From CAVPEW01 sp050247895 (GTDB lineage: Bacteria > Actinomycetota > Acidimicrobiia > Acidimicrobiales > VFJN01): DNA of 16,828 bases. Below the pieces are notes generated by a model. The model ran no database searches, was not told the origin of the DNA, and was given only the letters and a program-made list of their open reading frames with translations. Made by a program: the position numbers and the translations under genes. This document shows, one piece after another, positions 7,701-13,946 of the stretch. How positions within the stretch are numbered: the first letter of the stretch is position 1; the number at the start of each line of letters is the position of its first letter. The DNA is taken from NCBI GenBank assembly GCA_050247895.1, contig JBFWTJ010000049.1, positions 1-16,828 of the forward strand, read 5' to 3'.

Positions 7701-7750
7701 GGTCGGAGCCCTGTAGCGCAACGCAACGGTTACAGAGGGCGACGACGACC
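7701..7750 (+). promoter_or_regulatory. Long imperfect hairpin in the leader of the malectin/beta-helix gene
   Basis: Nested complementary segments: GGTCG (7701-7705) with CGACC (7746-7750), GCC (7708-7710) with GGC (7738-7740), and CTGTA (7711-7715) with TACAG (7731-7735). The 15-nt loop has GCG CAA CGC inside it. The symmetric internal bulge (GA/AG) and the 13 pairs in all suggest a folded 5' leader ending 47 nt before the ATG. I cannot assign it to a known riboswitch, and transcription through it is not proven. Confidence 0.4.
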
Positions 7751-7797
7751 GGTGCCGAAACCCCCACACGACACCCGATCCCTGGAGCACTCGCCTC

Positions 7798-9864
7798 ATG
7801 CAATCCGCCACCTCGCGTCTTGAGCCGCGCACGTCGGCCACGACGCTCGCCCGACAGCGGCGCATCGCCTCGATCGCGCTGGCCATGGTCCTGTCGGTCG
7901 TCGGCCTCGTGGCCGTCACCGGAGGGCCCACCGTGCTGGCCCTCAACACCAACCTCCTCTCCCTCGGCCAGCAGACCTTCGAGAACGGCATCTCGGGCTG
8001 GACCGCCTCGTACGGCTCGACCATCGTCGGCGTCCGCGGCGTCTCCGCCGAGGGCGACCGCTCCCTGCGCCTGCGGCCCAACCGCCTGGCCGGCAACGAC
8101 AAGGGCAACGTCACCGCCTTCGCCTTCACCGGCGCGGGCAAGGCGGGCGTGCCGGTCACCGGAGGCCTGACCTACCTGGGCGCGGCCCAGGTCCGCACCG
8201 GCTCGCAGAGCCGCCCGACCCAGTGCCAGATCAACTGGTACGACACCGCCGGCTTCCCCCTGGCCCAGACCAAGGGCACCCTGGCCAACGCCACCACGGC
8301 GGCGTGGACCCGCTTCGAGTGCGGCGGCGTCGCCCCCCAGGGCGCGGCCTACGCCGCCCTCCAGATCACCTTCCCGACCCTGGCCCGCGGCGAGGTCGTG
8401 TACATCGACGACGCCTGGCTCGTCCTCGACGACCGCCAGGACGCCTCCACCGACGCCGGCCCCGTCTTCGCCAAGCGCATCAACGCCGCGTCGACCGGCA
8501 ACCTCGCCGGTCCCGACGGCGCGACCTTCAGCGGCGACCAGGGCTACCAGGGCGGCTCCAGCTGGGCCGGCAGCCGGGCCGACATCCGCAACACCAACTT
8601 CGACGCCCTCTACCAGAAGCACCGGTGGGGCATGCGCGGCTACCAGATCCCGGTCACCGCGGCCGGGGACTACACGGTCCGCCTCCACTTCGCCGAGACC
8701 GTCTTCACCCGGACCGGCCAGCGCGTGTTCGGCGTCACCGCCGAGGGCACGCAGGTCGTGAGCGACCTCGACGTCTACAAGGAGGCCGGGGCCAACGCCG
8801 CCCTGGTCAAGGAGTTCACCGTCAAGGTGACCGACGGCCGGCTCGACCTCGCCTTCCAGACCGTCGTCGAGGATCCGATGATCTCGGGCATCGAGGTCGT
8901 CTCGGTGGCCGAGGCGCCCAGCTCGGACGGCGTGGCCAACGCGCCGACCACCACGGTCGCGCCGACCACGACCACCGTGGCCCCGACGACCACCACGGTC
9001 GCCCCGACCACCACGACCGTGGCCCCGACCACGACCACCACCGCCGCACCGGCGCCCACCACGACCACCACCGCCGCACCGGCCCCGACCACGACCACCA
9101 CCGCCGCCCCCAGGCCCGCGGTGCCCTCGGCGTTCCCGAACGCCTCCAACACCGGGCCGACCGGCTCGCTGGCCCCGTCGGGCACCGTGTTCACCAGCGC
9201 CAACGGCCAGGTCATCCAGAACCTCGACATCAACGGCTCCATCCAGGTGCGGCACAACAACGTGACCATCCGCAACGTGCGGGTCCGCAACTCGGGGGGC
9301 GAGGCCATCGCCATCAACCCGGCGAACAGCGGCACGGTGATCGAGGACTGCGAGCTCGACGGCACCGGTGACACCGGCGCAGCCCCGGCCGTGGTCCACG
9401 CCCGGTACACGATCCGGCGCTGCGACATCCACCACTTCGGCGAGGGCCCCCGGGCCAACGGCGACGTGGTGATCGAGGACAACTACATCCACGACTTCGT
9501 GGACTACGAGTACCTCGGCGCCCACCAGGACGGCATCCAGACGACGTCCGGGTCGAACATCGTGATCCGCAACAACACGATCATCATCGACGTCGAGAAC
9601 GCCAACGCCGCCATCATGATCGGCACGGCCCAGGGCGCGGTGAACAACGTGGTCATCGACGGCAACCTGCTCGGCGGCGGCGGCTACACGGTCTACGGCG
9701 GCGCGGCCGCCGGCTACCCGGCCAACGCCACCAACGTGCGGATCACCAACAACCGCTTCAGCACGGCCATCTGGCCCAAGAGCGGTTGGTACGGGCCCCT
9801 CACCAACACCTACGGGCTGGTGGTGTCGGGGAACATCTGGGACGCCACCGGCCTCCCGCTCTGA
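7798..9864 (+). CDS. Secreted carbohydrate-binding / malectin / right-handed beta-helix protein
   Basis: 688 residues. A signal peptide is clear: basic ARQRR (18-22), hydrophobic 23-42, probable cleavage after TVLA (45-48). Residues ~54-215 form a beta-sandwich resembling a CBM4/9-type domain (FENGISGWT… to EVVYIDDAWLVL). Residues ~224-372 match the malectin fold (INAAS, GYQGGSSW, YTVRLHFAE, VFGVTAEG), known to bind glucose-containing di- or oligosaccharides. A Thr/Pro/Ala linker spans ~382-440. The rest is a right-handed parallel beta-helix (repeated NVTIRN, VVIEDNYIHD, IVIRNNTI, NNVVIDGN, NVRITNN rungs) with a HQDGIQ segment of the kind found near pectate-lyase-like active clefts. It is probably a polysaccharide lyase, a glycosidase or a glycan-binding surface protein; catalytic residues cannot be assigned. 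The ATG at 7798 has GGAG 10 nt upstream. Transcribed away from the LamG-protein gene. Confidence 0.85.
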   Translation: MQSATSRLEPRTSATTLARQRRIASIALAMVLSVVGLVAVTGGPTVLALNTNLLSLGQQTFENGISGWTASYGSTIVGVRGVSAEGDRSLRLRPNRLAGNDKGNVTAFAFTGAGKAGVPVTGGLTYLGAAQVRTGSQSRPTQCQINWYDTAGFPLAQTKGTLANATTAAWTRFECGGVAPQGAAYAALQITFPTLARGEVVYIDDAWLVLDDRQDASTDAGPVFAKRINAASTGNLAGPDGATFSGDQGYQGGSSWAGSRADIRNTNFDALYQKHRWGMRGYQIPVTAAGDYTVRLHFAETVFTRTGQRVFGVTAEGTQVVSDLDVYKEAGANAALVKEFTVKVTDGRLDLAFQTVVEDPMISGIEVVSVAEAPSSDGVANAPTTTVAPTTTTVAPTTTTVAPTTTTVAPTTTTTAAPAPTTTTTAAPAPTTTTTAAPRPAVPSAFPNASNTGPTGSLAPSGTVFTSANGQVIQNLDINGSIQVRHNNVTIRNVRVRNSGGEAIAINPANSGTVIEDCELDGTGDTGAAPAVVHARYTIRRCDIHHFGEGPRANGDVVIEDNYIHDFVDYEYLGAHQDGIQTTSGSNIVIRNNTIIIDVENANAAIMIGTAQGAVNNVVIDGNLLGGGGYTVYGGAAAGYPANATNVRITNNRFSTAIWPKSGWYGPLTNTYGLVVSGNIWDATGLPL
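8941..9117 (+). repeat. Thr-rich linker of the malectin/beta-helix protein
   Basis: Near-identical 21-nt units encode VAPTTTT, followed by 30-nt units encoding TTTTTAAPAP (about residues 382-440). It is the same kind of spacer as in the divergent gene's product, but with different unit lengths. Confidence 0.8.
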
Positions 9865-9876
9865 TCACCGGCCGGC

Positions 9877-9909
9877 GACGGCGACCGGGCCCAGTCGCCC
9901 GGCGCCGTC
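9877..9909. terminator. Strong hairpin between convergent genes, likely bidirectional terminator
   Basis: GACGGCG (9877-9883), a single bulged A, CCGGGC (9885-9890), loop CCAGTC (9891-9896), then GCCCGG and CGCCGTC (9897-9909). Thirteen perfect GC-rich pairs with one bulge fill the 46-bp gap between the beta-helix gene and the convergent carrier-protein gene. There is no T-tract, as is common for actinobacterial terminators. Confidence 0.7.
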
Positions 9910-9910
9910 G

Positions 9911-10183
9911 TCAGCGCCGCTTCGAGTCGACCAGCGCGACGAGGTCACCGAGGGTCTCGAAGGAGTCCCCGGTGATCTCGTCGTCGTCGATCTCGATGCC
10001 GAACCGGTCCTGGAGCTCCATGACCAGCTCGACCACCGCCATCGAGTCCAGCTCGGGCAGGGTGCCGAAGAGGCCGGTCGACGCGTCGATGGTCGCCTCC
10101 CGGTCCTCGATGCCCAACGTCGTCACCAGGACCGACCTCACGTCGGCCAGGAGATCGCCCTGATCCGCTGCCTGTTCCGCCAC
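9911..10183 (-). CDS. Acyl carrier protein
   Basis: 90 residues, the usual size. The sequence has the ACP pattern with the phosphopantetheine attachment serine in ELDSM (Ser47), followed by helix II (AVVELVMELQDRFGIEI) and the acidic IDDDEIT region, ending in helix IV (FETLGDLVALV). The apo protein would be modified by a 4'-phosphopantetheinyl transferase to carry an acyl group as a thioester. It is the last gene of the GNAT/ligase/decarboxylase/ACP operon, 19 nt after the decarboxylase. The start is GTG at 10183; the upstream region has no clear Shine-Dalgarno site, so the exact start is less certain. Its place beside an AMP-forming ligase and a decarboxylase, and away from any ketosynthase, argues for a dedicated carrier rather than the housekeeping fatty-acid ACP. 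Confidence 0.92.
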   Translation of the reverse strand: MAEQAADQGDLLADVRSVLVTTLGIEDREATIDASTGLFGTLPELDSMAVVELVMELQDRFGIEIDDDEITGDSFETLGDLVALVDSKRR

Positions 10184-10202
10184 GGGGCGGGAGCCTAGAG
10201 GC

Positions 10203-11429
10203 TCAGACCAGGACCTCCACCGGGGCCGGGTGGCCCAGGAAGGCGGTGGGGCTGGCCGTCAGGCCGTAGGCCCCGGCCTGGAACACCACCACCAGGTCGC
10301 CGACGTCGGCCCGGGGCAGCGCGACCCGGTCGCCGAGCAGGTCGAGCGGCGTGCACAGGCAGCCCACCACGGTCGCCTCCTCGTGCTCGGGATCGTCGAT
10401 GCGGTTCCCGACCGCCACCGGGTAGTTGCGCCGGATCACCTGGCCGAAGTTGCCCGACGCGGCCAGCTGGTGGTGCAGGCCGCCGTCGGTGACCAGGAAC
10501 GTCCGGCCCCGCGACTCCTTGCGGTCCACCACGCGGGTCACGTAGACGCCGCACTCCCCCACGATGTAGCGGCCCAGCTCGACCACCACCCGGGCGTCGG
10601 GCAGGACCGGGCGGATCCGCTCCGCCAGCAGGTCGCCCAGGTTGTCGCCGATGGCGCCCAGGTCGACCGGCCGGTCCTTCTCGAAGTACGGGATGCCCAG
10701 GCCACCGCCCAGGTTGAGGTAGCCGACCGGCACCGGCGAGCGCTCGACCAGCTGGAGGGCCAGGTCGACCGTGTTGCGCTGGGCGGCGCAGATCAGCTCG
10801 GTCTGGAGGTTCTGGGACCCGGCGAAGATGTGGAACCCGACCAGCTCGACGTCGGCCGCGGCCAGCTCGTCGAGCAGGGCCGGCACCGCCTCGGCGTCCA
10901 CGCCGAACTGCTGGGCGCCGCCGCCCATCCGCATGCCCGAGCCCTTGACCTCGAAGTCGGGGTTGACCCGCACCGCCACCCGGGGCCGCACGCCCAGCTC
11001 GCCGCCGACCCCGACCACCCGCCGGGCCTCGCCGGCCGACTCCAGCTCGATCGTCACGCCCGCGGCCACCGCCCGGCGCAGCTCGTCGACGGTCTTGCCC
11101 GGCCCGGCGAAGCTGATGCGCCCGGCCGGCTTGGGCGTGTCGAGCGCCACCTGCATCTCGCCGGCCGAGGCCACGTCGAACGAGTCGACCAGGCCGGCCA
11201 GGTGCTGGACGACCGCGGGCATCGGGTTGGCCTTGACCGCGTAGGAGAGCTGGAGGTCGGTGGGCAACGTGGCCCGCAGCAGCGCGACCCGGGCCGTGAG
11301 CAGGGCCCGGTCGTAGGCGAAGAACGGGGTGCTGCCGACGCGGGCGGCCAGGCGCTCGAGGGGCACGCCGCCCACCGCGAGCTGCCCGTCGACGCGCGCG
11401 AAGGCGGCCACGGTGGGGTGGTCGGTCAC
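10203..11429 (-). CDS. PLP-dependent fold-III decarboxylase (XrtA-associated type)
   Basis: 408 residues of the LysA/ornithine decarboxylase superfamily (alanine-racemase-type barrel plus beta domain). Visible features: the PLP Schiff-base lysine Lys66 in YAVKANP, His200 in GFHIFAGSQ (HI.PGS in LysA), the phosphate-binding GGGLG (241-245), ELGR (284-287), the active-site Cys359 and Asp363 in CLCTPLD, and GAYG (386-389). The CTPLDLLGD block and the TASPTAFLGHP tail resemble, as I recall, the exosortase-A-associated decarboxylases (TIGR03099) more than true diaminopimelate decarboxylases. The GTG start at 11429 overlaps the ligase stop as GTGA, so it is translationally coupled to the ligase. 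By analogy with BtrK of butirosin synthesis it may decarboxylate an amino acid tethered to the neighbouring carrier protein. The actual substrate is unknown, and a free amino acid is possible. Confidence 0.88.
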   Translation of the reverse strand: MTDHPTVAAFARVDGQLAVGGVPLERLAARVGSTPFFAYDRALLTARVALLRATLPTDLQLSYAVKANPMPAVVQHLAGLVDSFDVASAGEMQVALDTPKPAGRISFAGPGKTVDELRRAVAAGVTIELESAGEARRVVGVGGELGVRPRVAVRVNPDFEVKGSGMRMGGGAQQFGVDAEAVPALLDELAAADVELVGFHIFAGSQNLQTELICAAQRNTVDLALQLVERSPVPVGYLNLGGGLGIPYFEKDRPVDLGAIGDNLGDLLAERIRPVLPDARVVVELGRYIVGECGVYVTRVVDRKESRGRTFLVTDGGLHHQLAASGNFGQVIRRNYPVAVGNRIDDPEHEEATVVGCLCTPLDLLGDRVALPRADVGDLVVVFQAGAYGLTASPTAFLGHPAPVEVLV

Positions 11430-12997
11430 GGCCGGAGCTCCTCGGACAGGGCCTTGCGGTCGAACTTGCCGTTGGGACCCCGGGGCAGCTCGTCGCGCAC
11501 CACGACCTGCTGGGGGAGCATGTAGCGGGGCAGGCGGGCCTTGAGCTCCTCCTGCAGGGCGGCCACGTCCAGCTCGCCGTCGCGGGGCGGGCTGACGACC
11601 AGCGCGACGTGCTGGCCGAGGCGGTCGTCGGGCACGCCGCAGGCCACCACGTCGCGGACCAGGCCCGTGGCGTGGACGACCTCCTCGATCTCGGTCGGGC
11701 TCAGGCGGTAGCCCGACGTCTTGATCATCTCGTCGCGCCGGCCCACGAAGTAGAGGAAGCCCTCGGCGTCACGGCGCACGGTGTCGCCCGACCAGACGGC
11801 CAGCTCGGGCACGCACTGGCCCGCCGGCGTGCCCGGCGCCGGGCGGTACCGCTCGGCCGTGCGCTCGGGGTCGTTCCAGTAGCCCAGGCCGACCAGCGGG
11901 CCCCGGTGGACCAGCTCGCCCTCCTCGTCGGGCCCGCACTCGGTCCCGTCGGGCCGCACGACCAGGACCTCGGCGTCGGGGATGGCCTTGCCGATGGAGT
12001 CGGGCCGGCGGTCGACCTCGGCCGGGTCCAGGTAGGTCGACCGGAAGGCCTCGGTCAGCCCGTACATGAGGTAGGGCGACGCGTCGGGGAAGGTGGCCCG
12101 GAGCCGGTCCAGGGTGGCGCGGGGCATCCGGCCGCCGGTGTTGGCGAAGTACCGCAGGCTCCGGGTCGCCTCCTCGGGCCACTCCTGCTCGGCCAGCTGG
12201 AACCACAGCGGGGGCACGCAGGTCAGCCCGGTCACGCCGTGGCGGGCGCAGGCCCGCACGACGTCGCGGGGCAGCAGGTAGTCGAGCAGGACCACGTGGG
12301 CGCCCACGGCGAAGGCCGTCGTGACCTGGCTCAGGCCGGCGTCGAAGCTCAGCGGGAGGGCGGCCAGGATCACGTCGCCGGCGTGGTTGCCCAGGTAGCT
12401 GCTCACGCTCTCGGCCCCGACGAGCAGGTTGCGGTGGGACAGCACGACGCCCTTGGGCGAGCCGGTGCTGCCCGACGTGTAGAGGATGGCGGCCACGTCG
12501 GCGTCGACCAGGCCGACGCGGGGCACCGGGTCGGGCGCGGCCGCGGCGACCTCGTCCCAGGTCGTCACGGCGTAGGGCGCGCCCGCGGGTGGCTCGGCCC
12601 GGTCGCCGACCAGCACCACGTGGGCCAGCTCGGCGCAGCCGGCCAGCGCGTCGGCGAGCTGGGCGAAGCGCGCCGTGGAGGTGACCAGGACCCGGGCGCC
12701 GCTGTCGGCCACGATGTGGCCGACCTGGGGCGGGCGCAGCAGCGGGTTCACCGGGACGAACGCCCCCGCCGCGGCCGAGGCGCCGAAGACGGCGGCCACC
12801 GTCTCGACGCGCTTCTCGAGGTAGACCGCGACCCGCTCGCCCCGGCCCAGGCCCAGGCCCCGCAAGCCGGCCGAGACCCTCGCCACCAGGGCCGCCACCT
12901 CCCCGTAGGACAGGGTGAGGTCCTTGGAGGTCAGGGCCGGTGCAGCGGCGTCGCGCTCCTCGGCCTCGGCCAGGAGGTCGGGGAGGCGGATGCGCAT
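11426..12997 (-). CDS. AMP-forming acyl-CoA/acyl-ACP ligase (ANL superfamily, XrtA-associated type)
   Basis: 523 residues with the adenylate-forming core motifs in order: P-loop YTSGSTGSPKG (173-183), GGRMPR (288-293), YGLTE (312-316), SGDTVRRD (403-410), the hinge GRRDEMIKTSGYRLSP (419-434) and the C-terminal catalytic Lys511 in PNGKFDRKAL. All essential residues are present. The enzyme would activate a carboxylic acid as acyl-AMP and pass it to a thiol, either CoA or the phosphopantetheine of the carrier protein encoded two genes downstream. The start is ATG 12997, with AAGGA about 12 nt upstream; longer in-frame extensions would run antisense-like through the acyltransferase gene and are not credible. 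It lies 35 nt after the GNAT gene and overlaps the decarboxylase by 4 nt. Gene context resembles the exosortase-A-associated ligase family (TIGR03098). The substrate cannot be read by eye. Confidence 0.9.
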   Translation of the reverse strand: MRIRLPDLLAEAEERDAAAPALTSKDLTLSYGEVAALVARVSAGLRGLGLGRGERVAVYLEKRVETVAAVFGASAAAGAFVPVNPLLRPPQVGHIVADSGARVLVTSTARFAQLADALAGCAELAHVVLVGDRAEPPAGAPYAVTTWDEVAAAAPDPVPRVGLVDADVAAILYTSGSTGSPKGVVLSHRNLLVGAESVSSYLGNHAGDVILAALPLSFDAGLSQVTTAFAVGAHVVLLDYLLPRDVVRACARHGVTGLTCVPPLWFQLAEQEWPEEATRSLRYFANTGGRMPRATLDRLRATFPDASPYLMYGLTEAFRSTYLDPAEVDRRPDSIGKAIPDAEVLVVRPDGTECGPDEEGELVHRGPLVGLGYWNDPERTAERYRPAPGTPAGQCVPELAVWSGDTVRRDAEGFLYFVGRRDEMIKTSGYRLSPTEIEEVVHATGLVRDVVACGVPDDRLGQHVALVVSPPRDGELDVAALQEELKARLPRYMLPQQVVVRDELPRGPNGKFDRKALSEELRP

Positions 12998-13032
12998 CGC
13001 GGGGGCTGTCCTTCCGCTCGGTCGGCTCGACG

Positions 13033-13902
13033 TCACCAGGGCAGGCAGACGAGCTCGCTGTAGAGGTCGTCGATCTTGTCGGGCGACAAGTCTGCCGACT
13101 TGAACATCTTGGTGCGAGGTGACCGCAGCCGGAACCGGGGCCAGCGGGGGACCCCGCCGATCCGCCGCTCGACCAGGGCCACCAGCACCCCGTGGCGCAG
13201 CAGCATGTGGCGGCTCACCCGGTGGGCCATCCGGCCGAAGAGGTCGGGGTCGCTCACGTGCAGCACCGAGGCGAACCCGGGCAGGCCCTTGCGCCGGTCG
13301 CGGCGGAAGATCACGTAGCACCAGCGGTCGCCGTGGGTGAGCACCAGGTGCCGGGCCGCGGCGGCATCGGCGTGGTCGCGGTAGATCTCGAGCTCCCGGC
13401 CCTTCAGCGTGGCGGCCAGCTCGGCGGGGTCGGCGCTGACCCGGCCGGGGTTGGGCAGGGGCAGCCAGGGCAGGTTGGGGACCAGCGAGGTGGTCGTGTC
13501 GAGCTCCTCGACCCCGAGCCGGCGGTTGAGGGGGATCACCGAGCCGCTGGGGGAAAGGTCGGTGAACGTGTAGCCGTCCTGGGCCAGCAGGGCCTTGAGC
13601 AGCGCGAGGCCCCGGAACCGGTGGGCCTCCAGCACGCACCAGGCACCGAGGTTGCAGAACCGCACCGTCCGGCCCTCGACCGACCGCTCCGAGTAGTAGG
13701 CCAGGTAGGCGCCGACCACCTCGCCGTCGGCCTCGAGCAGGAACCCGTGGTTGGGCGCGTCGACGGCCCAGGGGACCCGCACCGCCCGGATCCACGCCTC
13801 GGGGCTCACCCTCTGGTTGAGGTTCGCGCTGAGGAACGCCGCCACCGCGGGCAGGTCGTCGTCGGTGACGGGGCGGATCCCGCCCGCCGTGCTCGCTCCC
13901 AC
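13033..13902 (-). CDS. GNAT-like N-acyltransferase, first gene of the carrier-protein operon
   Basis: 289 residues. The N-terminal half has a GNAT layout: IRPVTDDDLPAVAAFL (9-24), the beta strands GFLLEADGEVVGAYLAYY (53-70) and the acyl-CoA pyrophosphate loop HRFRGLALLKALL (94-106). The C-terminal half (WCYVIFRRDRRKG…, LHVSDPDLFGRM…) suggests a second degenerate GNAT-like domain, as in two-domain or FemAB-like transferases. Activity expected: transfer of an acyl group from CoA or possibly the carrier protein to an amine or hydroxyl. Start GTG 13902 leaves only 44 bp to the divergent glycosyltransferase gene, and there is no clear Shine-Dalgarno site. TAGAGA 7 nt before the GTG could be a -10 of a leaderless message. 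The stop is 35 nt before the ligase start, so the genes form one operon. The family is reasonable; the substrate is unknown. Confidence 0.75.
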   Translation of the reverse strand: MGASTAGGIRPVTDDDLPAVAAFLSANLNQRVSPEAWIRAVRVPWAVDAPNHGFLLEADGEVVGAYLAYYSERSVEGRTVRFCNLGAWCVLEAHRFRGLALLKALLAQDGYTFTDLSPSGSVIPLNRRLGVEELDTTTSLVPNLPWLPLPNPGRVSADPAELAATLKGRELEIYRDHADAAAARHLVLTHGDRWCYVIFRRDRRKGLPGFASVLHVSDPDLFGRMAHRVSRHMLLRHGVLVALVERRIGGVPRWPRFRLRSPRTKMFKSADLSPDKIDDLYSELVCLPW

Positions 13903-13934
13903 GGCTCACTCTCTACCACCACGACCGGGCCCGG

Positions 13935-13940
13935 TAGCCT
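13935..13940 (+). promoter_or_regulatory. Candidate -10 of a leaderless transcript
   Basis: TAGCCT fits TANNNT and ends 6 nt before the GTG at 13947, the spacing expected if transcription starts at the start codon. No Shine-Dalgarno site precedes this GTG. Leaderless messages are common in actinobacteria. Confidence 0.45.
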
Positions 13941-13946
13941 GCGCCC

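Larger units (their letters stand above)
7470..7797. other. Divergent intergenic region with lowered GC
   Basis: This 328-bp gap lies between two divergently transcribed genes for exported proteins and is the only long non-coding stretch in the window. About 7520-7695 is visibly richer in A/T than the flanking genes. It holds candidate promoters for both sides, a perfect 10-bp palindrome and two hairpins, listed separately. I could not match the leader to any riboswitch class I know, and no open reading frame in it looks like a gene. Confidence 0.7.

Noticed and set aside
7620..7797. Known c-di-GMP-I, c-di-AMP or cobalamin riboswitch in the divergent region
   Set aside because: Hairpins are present, but the conserved core sequences of these classes could not be found by eye.
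7687..9525. A 612-codon - strand frame over the malectin/beta-helix gene
   Set aside because: Val/Asp/Gly-rich shadow. The + strand product has a signal peptide and domain structure.
3870..9864. PEP-CTERM or LPXTG sorting signals on the two large secreted proteins
   Set aside because: Both end without a hydrophobic helix or basic tail (…FDDFEIVPE and …WDATGLPL), so the exosortase link rests only on the ligase/decarboxylase/ACP set.
11609..13063. A 484-codon + strand frame over the acyl ligase gene
   Set aside because: A shadow frame rich in Gly/Val/His/Asp with no domain. The ligase on the - strand has every ANL motif.
12998..13909. Upstream in-frame extension of the acyl ligase to about 827 residues
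   Set aside because: The extension is Pro/Arg-rich and overlaps the acyltransferase gene in another frame. ATG 12997 gives the normal ANL length.
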